Part shown: piece after piece, positions 36,553 through 45,195 of the stretch
Layout of the letters: each line of letters begins with the position of its first letter
How positions within the stretch are numbered: the first letter of the stretch is position 1
Assembly: GCF_002812485.1 (NCBI RefSeq)
Contig: NZ_CP025003.1
Location: forward strand, 4,402,001-4,466,000
DNA from: Dickeya fangzhongdai
GTDB lineage: Bacteria > Pseudomonadota > Gammaproteobacteria > Enterobacterales > Enterobacteriaceae
Length of the DNA: 64,000 nt
Direction of reading: 5' to 3'
Position numbers and translations under genes: made by a program
Notes under the pieces: model-generated
The model's database searches: none
Seen by the model: the letters and a program-made list of their open reading frames with translations, nothing else
Told to the model about the DNA's origin: nothing

Positions 36553-36583
36553 ATGCGGTCCTCTCAGCAATGAGAGGCCGCAT
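36553..36583 (-). terminator. Possible terminator after the thioredoxin-like fragment
   Basis: ATGCGG-t-CCTCTCA/TGAGAGG-CCGCAT is a long stem with a 4-base loop, about 35 bases after the stop at 36617. The T-run on the minus strand is poor. Confidence 0.45.
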
Positions 36584-36616
36584 TCCCCAAGAGTAAAACG
36601 CGTGAGATGAGAAAAA

Positions 36617-37690
36617 TCAGTCGAGATCTTCAGGCGGCAAAAAACGCGGCGACTGGCGTAACAGCGTCAACAAGTGTGCTTGCAGCGGTTGTTCCAGCAC
36701 GGCAAGCCGGGCATCAACCGTTTGATAAAACGCCTCCTCTTTGGCGGCGAAATCAGCGTTTTCCTCCTGCCATTTCGTCTGCCATGCGTTGAACTTCTCG
36801 TTAGTCGGCGCCTGATCAGACATCAAGTCTTCCTGCGCTTTGAACCAGAGGTCGCGTTTTGCCGGCATGGCCCGTTCCGCCGGCGTCCAGCCCGCGTCAA
36901 TTTGCGCGATTTGCCACAAAATGACATTGATGGGATCCCGTAGCGTTTGCCATGTTTCCGAAGCCGCGACAGGGGCAGGCGACAACGCGGCGAGGATATC
37001 GACCAGCGCATTCTCAAGCTCTTGCGTCGCGTCCTGTTCGGCTTTCCAGGCGGAGGTATATTGCCGGAAAGGCTCCCAGTCGCGTTCCGACACCGCCTGT
37101 CCCGATAAATAGCGGTCGGTCAGCGCCAGCCACTGTTTACGCAAGGCATCCAACTGCGGCGCCCGCAGCCAGTCAGACCAGGGCTGGCAGGCATCGCTCA
37201 ACAAAAAGCGCACCCATTGCAGCGGCACCGCCCAGATGTCCTTGTCCGGCGTCAACACCTCAAACAGTGCCTCGGCCTGTTCCGGCGTCAGGAACGGCGC
37301 CGACTCCAGAATCACGGCGAAAGCGGTCGGCAGTCCGGTCACACGCTCAAACACCGTCATGGATTCATGGTGCGCCAGCGTGGCGGAAATCGTCCCGCGC
37401 TCGTCCGCCCAATACGGTGTGGAAGCGCGCACCACCGCCCCTGAGGCGGCATGCTGTCTCAGTCGCTGCGCCAGAAAGGCGTGTAATGGCGGGTCACCGT
37501 AAAACGCAGGCCAGGGCGCGTCGGTTCGAAGCGATGCGGCCGGCAGGTTTTCCAGGGCGATGCCCTCAGACTGTAGCCATTGCTTAAGCTCCGATAGCGT
37601 CAGGGCGCCCATTTGCCGCGAGGCCAGCTTCCCATGCTTAAACAGCAGCAACGTGGGAATAAACCGGGGCCGGGGGCCTCGCACGAATTC
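36617..37690 (-). pseudogene. 5'-truncated thioredoxin-like gene
   Basis: The open frame runs to the stop at 36617. The first recognisable part, RFIPTLLLFKHGKLASRQMGALTLSELKQWLQ (37666 downward), is the C-terminal half of a thioredoxin fold, including the cis-Pro loop. The WCxxC half is missing: upstream codons in the same frame do not resemble thioredoxin. The remaining ~300 residues are helical, Trp-rich and unrecognised. The break lies at about 37,670-37,690, exactly where a second gene fragment begins on the other strand, so a deletion or rearrangement probably fused two broken genes. An ATG at 37759 could still drive a chimeric product. Confidence 0.5.
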
Positions 37691-37918
37691 ATCGTGGAAA
37701 TAGAGGAAAATACCGGTACACAAAGAATTCTGGTTAAAGACACGCTGGGTCAGACCCATATGACCGCCATCAGTGCCGTCAATCAGGTCGAGCGTGTTTT
37801 GGGCTTGAATCACCGCTTGCCGCCCGCTATCGGCATCACGTATCCGGAACAGTCCGCTGATTTGCAGGCCGATATTACCGCTATGGCCGCCATGGGGTTG
37901 TCGGTGCTGCCTTGTTGA
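37685..37918 (+). pseudogene. C-terminal remnant of a saccharopine-dehydrogenase-like gene
   Basis: This frame encodes HMTAISAVNQVERVLGL, then PPAIGITYPEQSADL and a few residues to a TGA. The pattern (ATG-free, PGI.(F/Y)PEQ-like, final Leu-rich helix) resembles the C terminus of saccharopine-dehydrogenase-family oxidoreductases. No start or Rossmann domain is present upstream; the sequence there belongs to the minus-strand thioredoxin-like gene. The family assignment is tentative. Confidence 0.35.
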
Positions 37919-38017
37919 TTAACGCTTTTGTTAAACCCGATGAGAGGCAAAGACCCGATTATGAATTTGTCGTGGCGATCGACAACAGCGCAATAATGGG
38001 CTGCTGCGATCCTTGCA

Positions 38018-38626
38018 CTAAAACATCGTTGACGCCGATTTATAAAACATCGATGCAGCGAAAAGAGAGATGACGAGCGAAGCGCCGCGATAAAACAGCG
38101 TTGGCTTTAGCCTGCGCTGACTTGAAGCGTCGTTGAGACTAATCAGCGTGCCGGCGTAGGTCCATATAAAAGAAATGGGAAGCAATGCCAACAGCAGAGC
38201 GAACATCGCTTGAATATAACTGTCTTGATATATGAAAGCCGACGGAGGAATGATGGAATCGGCGAATAAAAAGGCCTTGGGGTTGAGTAAGGTCGTGATA
38301 AAGACCGTGCCGAAAGTGATATTGCCGCTAATTTGATGAAGCGAAAACCGCCACACTTTGATCGCCAAATAAACGACATAACAGGCCGAGAACAATTTAA
38401 TGACGCTCAGCACCAGATTTCCATGTTGTGCCAGATAAGTAAACAACAGCCCCCATGCAGAGACTGCCAATAGATATCCGAGCCATTCTGATAAAATCAG
38501 CTTTATGCTTTTAATAAAACCTTGGGTATAACCAGAACAAAGAAGCAAAGTGTTGGTCGGCCCCGGAATGCTCAGAAATAATGCGATATAGAATATAACT
38601 TTTATGTATTCATTTTCATGAATCAT
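38018..38626 (-). CDS. LysE/RhtB-family amino-acid exporter
   Basis: 202 residues with six hydrophobic helices. The N-terminal PGPTNTLLL motif and the internal LLNPKAFLFADS identify the LysE/RhtB family, whose members export lysine, threonine, homoserine and analogues. It is divergent from an XRE-cupin regulator and lies beside the chlorinated-amino-acid operon. An exporter able to handle threonine-like compounds would fit there. It is AT-richer than the backbone genes. Confidence 0.85.
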   Translation of the reverse strand: MIHENEYIKVIFYIALFLSIPGPTNTLLLCSGYTQGFIKSIKLILSEWLGYLLAVSAWGLLFTYLAQHGNLVLSVIKLFSACYVVYLAIKVWRFSLHQISGNITFGTVFITTLLNPKAFLFADSIIPPSAFIYQDSYIQAMFALLLALLPISFIWTYAGTLISLNDASSQRRLKPTLFYRGASLVISLFAASMFYKSASTMF

Positions 38627-38779
38627 GTTGATATTACCTCAATTAAGCCAACAGTGTTTGATCTGGGTATCGTTCCGGGTTCGGTATACCGATATAGTCC
38701 GCTCCTAAACAAAACAATCACCTTTCTATCTGGATCTGCTAGACTGGGCGCCTTGTCTGATAACTCATTTGGTTTGTTG

Positions 38780-39352
38780 ATGAACACGTCCCAACATCAC
38801 GATAAAGCAGAAACAACATCCATTAATATTGGAAACAAAATCAAACAATTAAGAATGACCAGAAATATTTCTCTTAATGATCTTTCCAGGTTATCAGGCG
38901 TGTCAAAAGCCGCGTTGTCCAAGCTAGAGTCTGGTCACTCGAACCCACGAGTCGATACGTTGGATGCGATTGCCAGCGCCCTGCGAGTTCCTCTAAGCGA
39001 TCTGCTTGCCGTTAATACCAGCGCTTATCCTTACATGGAAAAAGGTATTCCAATGCAAGGGGAATACGCCCAAAAGATGAAATTCCGTATTGGGCTGGGC
39101 AATATCGCTGAAATATGGCATTTGCAAATGAACCCCGGCGTCATTATCAATAGCCCGCCACATGCATCTGGAACACACGAGCATATTCTGGTGCATTCAG
39201 GCTCATTAATGCTCAAGCTTGCCGATGACGAAAGCATCGTGCTTAAAGCGGGCGATTTTTACTGTTTTTCCGGAAACATCACTCACTCTTATATATGCAC
39301 AGATAGTGCGGTCAGTGCGACCGTGGTCATGTCTAACGCTATTCAGGTTTAG
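38780..39352 (+). CDS. XRE-family regulator with C-terminal cupin
   Basis: About 190 residues from the ATG at 38780. It has a helix-turn-helix (KIKQLRMTRNISLNDLSRLSGVSKAALSKLESG) followed by a cupin barrel (HASGTHEHILVHSGSLMLKL...LKAGDFYCF). Such proteins usually sense a small metabolite, often an amino acid or derivative, and regulate adjacent export or metabolism genes. The open frame continues upstream to 38618, but those residues are not protein-like. It is divergent from lysE and convergent with the thioesterase gene, 39 bases apart. A role in regulating the exporter is likely; control of the chlorination operon is possible. Confidence 0.82.
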   Translation: MNTSQHHDKAETTSINIGNKIKQLRMTRNISLNDLSRLSGVSKAALSKLESGHSNPRVDTLDAIASALRVPLSDLLAVNTSAYPYMEKGIPMQGEYAQKMKFRIGLGNIAEIWHLQMNPGVIINSPPHASGTHEHILVHSGSLMLKLADDESIVLKAGDFYCFSGNITHSYICTDSAVSATVVMSNAIQV

Positions 39353-39391
39353 TCAAACGGGGCGCCGCCGCCCCCAATTGACATATATTCT

Positions 39392-40120
39392 TCAGCTATC
39401 CTTTCCTTTCGTATCGACGTCTGCAATAAAGCGAAGAATGATGTCGTAAATATCTTGCTCCTGCTCCGATTGAATAAAATGCCCTCCCGGCACACTCTCC
39501 ATACGATAAATACCGCTGGTACATTCACACCAGCGAGAAGGAGCAAAGGGAAGATACGGGTCGTCCTCTCCGTAGATCACTAACAACGGCACATCCTCCA
39601 GCGGACAAGTGCTTTCGGGCTGAATGGAATTGGCAACGTCCAAATCGGCAGCCAGCACCTGAATAAACTGCTGACGTAACACGTCGTCTTGCGTCAACCA
39701 GTCAGGAAGTTCCCCGAGTTGGGTCGCAAAATGCCATATCGCTTGCTGCGACTCCGGGTTAAGCTCCTGCCACGGAAAGCGCCTGCGGCAATGGATAGGG
39801 TCGTTAGACATCGCCACCAGTACGATATCCCGATCCGGCGTTCTGCTCCGGCAGTAGCCGGCCAGCAAATAGGCCATATAGGCGCCCAGGCTGTGTCCAA
39901 CCAGGATGAGCCGGCCCTGAGGGGGAATGCGCGAGGCAAAGTCATCCACGATACGCCCGGCGTCACGCATCAGTTCTTCCTGACGGCGCCGGCCGCGCCC
40001 CGGCATTTCCATCAGCATGGTGTCGAACTGTGGCGAAAAACGCCGGGCAATCGCGTTCATAGCCGAGGCGTTACCGCCGGCATGATGAAACAGAACCATG
40101 TGATGCTGGGGCTCATTCAT
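39392..40120 (-). CDS. Type II thioesterase (alpha/beta hydrolase)
   Basis: 242 residues from the ATG at 40120. It has GHSLGA with nucleophile Ser77, Asp near 186 (YGEDDPYLP) and His214 (VPGGHF), so the catalytic triad is complete. The N-terminal FHHAGGNASA is typical of stand-alone thioesterases in non-ribosomal peptide clusters, which remove acyl groups from carrier proteins. With one adenylation enzyme and one carrier protein but no condensation domain here, its likely job is to release the chlorinated aminoacyl group as a free amino acid. It is last in the operon and overlaps the EamA gene. Confidence 0.88.
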   Translation of the reverse strand: MNEPQHHMVLFHHAGGNASAMNAIARRFSPQFDTMLMEMPGRGRRRQEELMRDAGRIVDDFASRIPPQGRLILVGHSLGAYMAYLLAGYCRSRTPDRDIVLVAMSNDPIHCRRRFPWQELNPESQQAIWHFATQLGELPDWLTQDDVLRQQFIQVLAADLDVANSIQPESTCPLEDVPLLVIYGEDDPYLPFAPSRWCECTSGIYRMESVPGGHFIQSEQEQDIYDIILRFIADVDTKGKDS

Positions 40121-41033
40121 AGCGTTTACCCTCAAGCACACGCCCTACCAACGCAGCAAAAACGATGACTGCTCCACCGATGCCCTGCCAGACCCCAATC
40201 ACCTCGCCCATAATGGAGACAGCAAAAAATGCGGCAAAAGCGGGCTCCAGCGACAAAATGAGCCCAACCCGAGTCGGACTGGTGAGCTTCGCCGCATAGA
40301 GTTGCATCAGGAATGCAAATGCCGTCGCCAGCAGGCTCAGAAAGAGAATATAGCCCCAGATATCAAGGGAAATGCTGGGGATAGTACGCATAGACTCCGG
40401 ATCGGAAACATAGACAAACGACAAGCCAAGCACGGCGACGGTCAGCAGTTCGACCAGCGTGATATTGATCAGCGAATAGGGTTTGCCGGCCGTCTGCCTG
40501 CCAAACATGAATATCTGGAATCCGCGAATTAATGCCGCCAGCAACACAAGCCAGTCACCGAGGTTAAAGCCGACTTGCCCACCATTGGAAAAGCTTATCA
40601 ACCCGCCGCCAGCCAATGACAGGAAACAGGTAAAATAGATGAGCTTGCTCTGTCTGCGCTTGCCCAGCACCCGTTCATAAAAGGGAACCAGAACCACCGA
40701 CAGTGCAATCAGAAAACCCGCATTGGCAGCGGTAGTATGCTTCACGCCAAGCGTTTCGAGCGTCAAAATGGCGTAGAGCAAGGCACCGAAAATCACACCA
40801 TTAACCACTTCGCCGCGTGTAAAATCGCGCAAGCGGATGCGAGTGCCAATGAACATAAAAGGAACAGCCAGGGCAAAGCGCAGCATCAGGAACAAAGGAA
40901 CAGCCACCCCCGCATGAATGATCATCTGCATCAATGAGTAACTTGCGCCCCATGACAGGGCGACCGCCAGTAATCCCAAATCCACCAGATACAGTCGTGA
41001 GCGTGAAAGTTGCAGGGTCGTCTCATTAGACAT
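40113..41033 (-). CDS. EamA-family (DMT) exporter
   Basis: 306 residues with about ten membrane helices in two EamA repeats (LGLLAVALSWGASYSLMQ..., LGDWLVLLAALIRGFQIFMFG..., LSLEPAFAAFFAVSIMGE). EamA proteins often export amino acids and analogues. The ATG at 41033 lies within the end of the AlaX gene and has GAGGA at proper spacing. Its place inside the operon suggests it exports the product and protects the producer. Confidence 0.88.
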   Translation of the reverse strand: MSNETTLQLSRSRLYLVDLGLLAVALSWGASYSLMQMIIHAGVAVPLFLMLRFALAVPFMFIGTRIRLRDFTRGEVVNGVIFGALLYAILTLETLGVKHTTAANAGFLIALSVVLVPFYERVLGKRRQSKLIYFTCFLSLAGGGLISFSNGGQVGFNLGDWLVLLAALIRGFQIFMFGRQTAGKPYSLINITLVELLTVAVLGLSFVYVSDPESMRTIPSISLDIWGYILFLSLLATAFAFLMQLYAAKLTSPTRVGLILSLEPAFAAFFAVSIMGEVIGVWQGIGGAVIVFAALVGRVLEGKRYE

Positions 41034-41706
41034 TGTCATTCCTCGGGGCGGTATGGCTGGCGTCATAACTGATACGCAGCTGGTTTTTCTTGAATTTGGC
41101 CGATTTGATCGAGAAATCGGCGATCTTACTGAGGTTATCCACGTGCGTTCCGCCACAAGGCATCGCTTCGGTATCGTGAATCAGAGAGTAGCGGGTATCC
41201 CCCTCCAGCCATATCTTGACCTCGCCGCCATCCCTCAGACGTGAGCTGATGCCGGCTTCGATATCCTCAAGCGGCAAGCGATCAACCAGTACCGCGCTGG
41301 AACCCATAGGGGAAAAAACGACGCGAGACTCCCCGGGGAAATGGTGCCCGGCAGTCGCCATCCATCCATACCGACGCATTTCCCAGTTCAGCAAATGCCC
41401 GGCGGTATGCAACGCAGCATTTCGCATACGTTCGGACGCGGATAACCTGGACTCCAACAGGTCCGACTCAGCGGACTTGAGTGGAGATTGCGGATAAACG
41501 ACCACCAGACCGGACGCATCTTTGCGGACGCTAACGGGGATGTCATTGACCCACCCCGTATCTGCGGGCTGCCCCCCGCCCTGCGGGTGAAAAATGTTCT
41601 CCTTCAGGGCTAGCCATGTTCCAAACTCATCAGTGCCGGCGGCAATGACCTCGCTTGTTGCAGAAAAGCAGTAGGTATCATCCAGATAGCGTTGAATTTG
41701 AATCAT
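41026..41706 (-). CDS. AlaX-type trans-editing aminoacyl-tRNA deacylase
   Basis: 226 residues. The zinc site of the AlaRS/ThrRS editing domain is complete: HTAGH (His100, His104) and CGGTH (Cys183, His187). FHPQGGGQPADTG is the usual N-terminal AlaX signature. AlaX proteins hydrolyse mischarged tRNAs, classically Ser-tRNA(Ala). There is no AlaRS synthetase part. Lying between the halogenase and the exporter, and overlapping the latter, it is most simply a self-protection enzyme that clears tRNA charged with the chlorinated analogue. That role is inferred; the editing chemistry is well established for the family. Confidence 0.9.
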   Translation of the reverse strand: MIQIQRYLDDTYCFSATSEVIAAGTDEFGTWLALKENIFHPQGGGQPADTGWVNDIPVSVRKDASGLVVVYPQSPLKSAESDLLESRLSASERMRNAALHTAGHLLNWEMRRYGWMATAGHHFPGESRVVFSPMGSSAVLVDRLPLEDIEAGISSRLRDGGEVKIWLEGDTRYSLIHDTEAMPCGGTHVDNLSKIADFSIKSAKFKKNQLRISYDASHTAPRNDNV

Positions 41707-41720
41707 TTGGGGGCTCCTTT

Positions 41721-42668
41721 TTATAGGGTTTCAGTCAGGGGAGTGAAGGGTTGCCCGAGCAGGTTATTTGAAGCGATACGGTTTCTTCCGTTGAGGCTCC
41801 GGCCTGAAACAATAACGCACCCAAACTTATCGAGCGGAATACTGCCGCCGTACTCCTGCACGACGTCGGTATCGGGATAGATATCGACAACGCTTGGCGC
41901 ATAGCGCGTGGCAAACCCCATACGGAAGTCTTTTTTGGACGAGTTGGGATAGGAAGCGTGCATCAGCGTGGACCAGAAGATAACGCATTGGCCCGCCTTC
42001 ATTACCAATGGAACCGCTTTGCTTTCGTCTGGTTTCCAGTCCGGCTCGATTTGCAGTTCGCGGTAGTCATAGCCAAAGAACCCCCGGCTTTTACCCTCTT
42101 TCGCGCGGTTATTGATAATATCTGTCTGATATGCCATCGACTTGGTTTCGTCGTAATTCATCTTGTGGTGCGTGCCGGGCATGATTTCAAGACAGCCATT
42201 TTCAATCGTGGCGTCGGTAAAGGCCGTCCAGACGGTAAGCGTTCCCTTGCCGAAGCGATCTTCCGTTTCGCCGGGCCATAGAATCTGCGGCTTGCCGCTG
42301 GCGTTGGCGAAGGTGTCGGCCTGATGCCAGTCAGTCCCCTCATCCCCCGGATATTTTGGGAAAAACTCGGTCCGCCAGCACAGCACATCCTTGCCCAGAA
42401 TATCGGAAACAGGGGCGACGATACGTGGATTGGTAATATGCCGGCTAAGGAGTTCAACATCCAGATGACGATCATAATTGGAGATGTTTGTAGCCGCGCT
42501 GTAGGAGTCGGATGGATAGGCGGCGTTACTCCGGTCAGGTAATTGGCGACGCACTTTATTCCAGATTTCATTCATTTCATCCGGAGTATAAATAGTTAAC
42601 GGGCCGATATAACCGTTGCGATGAAAGCCATCCAATTGTTCTTCTGTCAGGTGTAATGTCTTACTCAT
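41721..42668 (-). CDS. SyrB2-like non-haem Fe(II)/2-oxoglutarate halogenase
   Basis: 315 residues, very close to SyrB2, the threonine chlorinase of syringomycin synthesis, along its whole length (for example [20 protein letters not shown] and MHASYP). The iron site reads His115-Gln-Ala117 ... His237. The carboxylate of ordinary hydroxylases is replaced by Ala, which opens a site for chloride; this is the hallmark of the aliphatic halogenases. Arg255 is placed to bind 2-oxoglutarate. These enzymes act only on an aminoacyl group held on a carrier protein, and the carrier gene lies immediately upstream. The expected reaction is chlorination of the methyl group of threonyl-S-carrier. Confidence 0.93.
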   Translation of the reverse strand: MSKTLHLTEEQLDGFHRNGYIGPLTIYTPDEMNEIWNKVRRQLPDRSNAAYPSDSYSAATNISNYDRHLDVELLSRHITNPRIVAPVSDILGKDVLCWRTEFFPKYPGDEGTDWHQADTFANASGKPQILWPGETEDRFGKGTLTVWTAFTDATIENGCLEIMPGTHHKMNYDETKSMAYQTDIINNRAKEGKSRGFFGYDYRELQIEPDWKPDESKAVPLVMKAGQCVIFWSTLMHASYPNSSKKDFRMGFATRYAPSVVDIYPDTDVVQEYGGSIPLDKFGCVIVSGRSLNGRNRIASNNLLGQPFTPLTETL

Positions 42669-42691
42669 TTTACATATCCTCTGTTAGGGAA

Positions 42692-42958
42692 CTATTTGGC
42701 TGCAAAGAAAACGTCTTTTAATGTCGTGTTATATAAACGCTCCATTGATAGCGTAAGTCCGAATTCTTTTTTAACCCTTTCATTTAACGAAATAGCAATC
42801 ATCGAGTGACCGCCTGCGTCGAGAAAGTTATCGCCGGGTTTAACCGACTGCTCCAGGATATCGCTCAGCCACAGTAAATATTGCTCTAGTGCTTTTTCCT
42901 TCTGGGCTGTTTTATTCTGGATATGGTCTTGGGAATTTAAAGCATCAGTGACAGTCAT
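42692..42958 (-). CDS. Free-standing peptidyl (aminoacyl) carrier protein
   Basis: 88 residues. The thiolation motif DNFLDAGGHSMIAISL holds the phosphopantetheine attachment site Ser52. It is a single carrier domain with no fused partner, unlike SyrB1, where adenylation and carrier domains are joined. It sits three bases after the adenylation gene and before the halogenase. A phosphopantetheinyl transferase must come from elsewhere in the genome. Confidence 0.92.
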   Translation of the reverse strand: MTVTDALNSQDHIQNKTAQKEKALEQYLLWLSDILEQSVKPGDNFLDAGGHSMIAISLNERVKKEFGLTLSMERLYNTTLKDVFFAAK

Positions 42959-42961
42959 GAT

Positions 42962-44518
42962 TTACTCCATTGAATGCAAAATTAATTTTTTATCAACCTT
43001 TCCGTTTACCGTTTTTGGCATCACGTCGACTCGCCTGTAACGCATCGGACGCATATATACAGGCAAAGCGAGTCGGGCCAGAGACTTCAACTTCTCCTTT
43101 ACATCACCTTCTGCAATCTTCGATGAAGTGGTAAAGAAACAGATCAAGTGATGACCATGCATTTCGGTCTTTGCCGCCAGCACTGAAATGTCGTCAATGT
43201 CGTCTATCTGTGCCAGGACAGATTCGATTTCGCCAGTTTCAATCCTGAATCCATTAATTTTCACCTGGTCGTCGCATCGACCAAGATAGAGCAGTTCACC
43301 GTCATGGTTATGCTTTACCACATCACCGGAACAATAATATCTTCGCGATACACCCTCTGTTTCCAGCCAGATAAATTTTCGGCTTTCGTCGTTGTTTATA
43401 TTCAGGTATCCATGAGTAACCTGTGGACCGGATAACAGAAGCTCACCACCTTCCTCTGCGGAAGGCTCGTTTCCGATAGGTCTAATAATGTAATGAAAAT
43501 CTGGCAGCACTCGCCCAATATTGGAGTTGGGGTTGATTAAATCGGCGTCGCTGACAATGTGCCAACTGGTATGCACCGTCGTTTCGGTGATGCCGTACAT
43601 ATTCACCAGCATGGGGGAATGTAATCCAAAATGATTATGCCAACGTTTCAGCGTTTGGAAATTCAATCGTTCCCCACCAAAAATAATGCAACGTAGCGAG
43701 AGTTCGTCTGGTTTAAATTGGCAGAGTTTATCGGCATTCACAGAAAATGCGGTGGGTGTTTGATTTAATAACGTAATATTTTCTTCTTTAATTAGTCTGG
43801 CCAGAGCATCCGGAACAATTCTGGTTTCATCGTCAGGTATAACCAACTTTCCGCCATAACCCAGAACCGACCATATTTCCCATACTGAAAAGTCAAATGC
43901 ATAGGAGTGATACAACAGCGTTGCGTCTTGTTGGTTGAAATTATAAATAGCGGCGGTAGCGGAAAATAATGCTTCAAGATTGCCGTGGGTAATCGGCACA
44001 CCTTTGGGTTTTCCTGTGGTACCTGAGGTGTAGATGATATAAGCCGTGTTTTCGAGCCGTGACTGATCGTATATGTCGGATGAAGCAGAAGCAGACGTCA
44101 AAGCCTGTATGTGCACATTTTTGACATCCCGATGAGGAGTCATGTCGCTATCGGAAATAATCAAAGCGGGCCTGGCGTCATTCACGATCAGTTGGTTTCT
44201 TTCCAGCGGCGCCTTCTTATCCAGAGGAACATAAGCAGCCCCGACATATTGCACGGCGAGCAATGCCGCGATCAGCTCTTTGGAAGGGGTAAGTTCGACG
44301 GCGACGCGGTTACCCGGCACCACCTGCAATTCACGCAACGCGCTGGCGATATTGAGGATCAAGCCCTTCATGGCCTGGTAGGTGAGACGTGTTTCGCGAT
44401 CTTTGACGGCGATGCGGTCGGGATACTTTTCCGCCGCTGCCAGAAAGCACCCCAAGAGTGTCCTTCTCGGCTGCGTGGATGAGGGCTTAGCGTTCACACC
44501 ATCCTCCTTTTCGTTCAC
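42962..44518 (-). CDS. Free-standing adenylation enzyme, predicted L-threonine specific
   Basis: 518 residues with all core motifs (YIIYTSGTTGKPKG, YHSYAFDFSVWEIW, NMYGITETT, YYCSGD, GRCDDQVKINGFRIE, NGKVDKK). The ten specificity residues read by alignment to GrsA are Asp209, Phe210, Trp213, Asn252, Ile279, Gly281, Met307, Val315, His316 and the C-terminal Lys. This gives DFWNIGMVHK, the known threonine code. There is no condensation, carrier or thioesterase domain. It is first in the operon and loads the small carrier protein encoded next. Confidence 0.93.
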   Translation of the reverse strand: MNEKEDGVNAKPSSTQPRRTLLGCFLAAAEKYPDRIAVKDRETRLTYQAMKGLILNIASALRELQVVPGNRVAVELTPSKELIAALLAVQYVGAAYVPLDKKAPLERNQLIVNDARPALIISDSDMTPHRDVKNVHIQALTSASASSDIYDQSRLENTAYIIYTSGTTGKPKGVPITHGNLEALFSATAAIYNFNQQDATLLYHSYAFDFSVWEIWSVLGYGGKLVIPDDETRIVPDALARLIKEENITLLNQTPTAFSVNADKLCQFKPDELSLRCIIFGGERLNFQTLKRWHNHFGLHSPMLVNMYGITETTVHTSWHIVSDADLINPNSNIGRVLPDFHYIIRPIGNEPSAEEGGELLLSGPQVTHGYLNINNDESRKFIWLETEGVSRRYYCSGDVVKHNHDGELLYLGRCDDQVKINGFRIETGEIESVLAQIDDIDDISVLAAKTEMHGHHLICFFTTSSKIAEGDVKEKLKSLARLALPVYMRPMRYRRVDVMPKTVNGKVDKKLILHSME

Positions 44519-44875
44519 ATTGGCATCACATTTGTTTTTTTAAAGACTATACAATACCACTAAAACGAACAAGCGTTTTTTATATGCTGATTTTTTTATT
44601 AAGAAGTCATTTTTATACGTTGTTAATCGAACCGCCCGACGTCAGGCATGCCACACCGCACCTTGTCAGTTCGCAATGGTTTTCTTATCGAAGCGGTGTA
44701 AAGCGGATAAGGGGAAGAACGCGGATGTCGGGGTTTCCCCGTCAGGCACGCTGCTGACACGCCGATTGCAGGAAGGGCGAGGACAGGAATCAGGGAAGAC
44801 CCGCTCGTGGGAAAAAGCGGTGGGAAAATCGTGTTGGTAAGAATCAGTCGGCGGGTTTGCTATAACGAACGGCAG
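44519..44875. other. Promoter region of the chlorination operon and flank
   Basis: No gene is visible. Next to 44518 the sequence is AT-rich; on the minus strand TATAGT (44546-44551) with TTGTTC 15 bases upstream is a weak promoter candidate. The 44,660-44,850 part is GC-richer and shows nothing I recognise. No integrase gene is present. Confidence 0.4.
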
Positions 44876-44904
44876 AAACAAAAAAACCACCTTTCGGTGG
44901 TTTT
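44876..44904 (-). terminator. Terminator downstream of tRNA-Gly
   Basis: AAAACCACC/GGTGGTTTT with a TTTC loop on the plus strand. On the minus strand it is followed by a long T-run, about 35 bases beyond the tRNA 3' end. Confidence 0.88.
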
Positions 44905-44940
44905 CTGCATCATGCAGACATTCATCTGCACAACTGAATT

Positions 44941-45016
<76 letters not shown>

Positions 45017-45195
45017 AGGGTGTGGCGTAACGTCGCACTACTTTCTGTCGTTACGGGGAGCGCATTATACGAGAAACGTTTTTTCCCGCAACCCCCCTGA
45101 CGAAAAATGTCGTTCAAGTGCCGACAAAATCATCAATACGCTGAAAATGCCCGCAGAACCGGGCGATTTTCCTGGTTTCCTCGTGGAGGATGCCA

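Larger units (their letters stand above)
36188..36616. other. Intergenic region upstream of the secretion operon
   Basis: No gene is visible. It contains an ERIC-type element (36411-36500) and a hairpin at 36553-36583. The AT-rich part next to 36187 should carry the adaptor operon promoter. Confidence 0.5.

Noticed and set aside
41721..42668. Annotation as an ordinary phytanoyl-CoA dioxygenase/hydroxylase
   Set aside because: The HxA iron site and end-to-end similarity to SyrB2 point to a halogenase.
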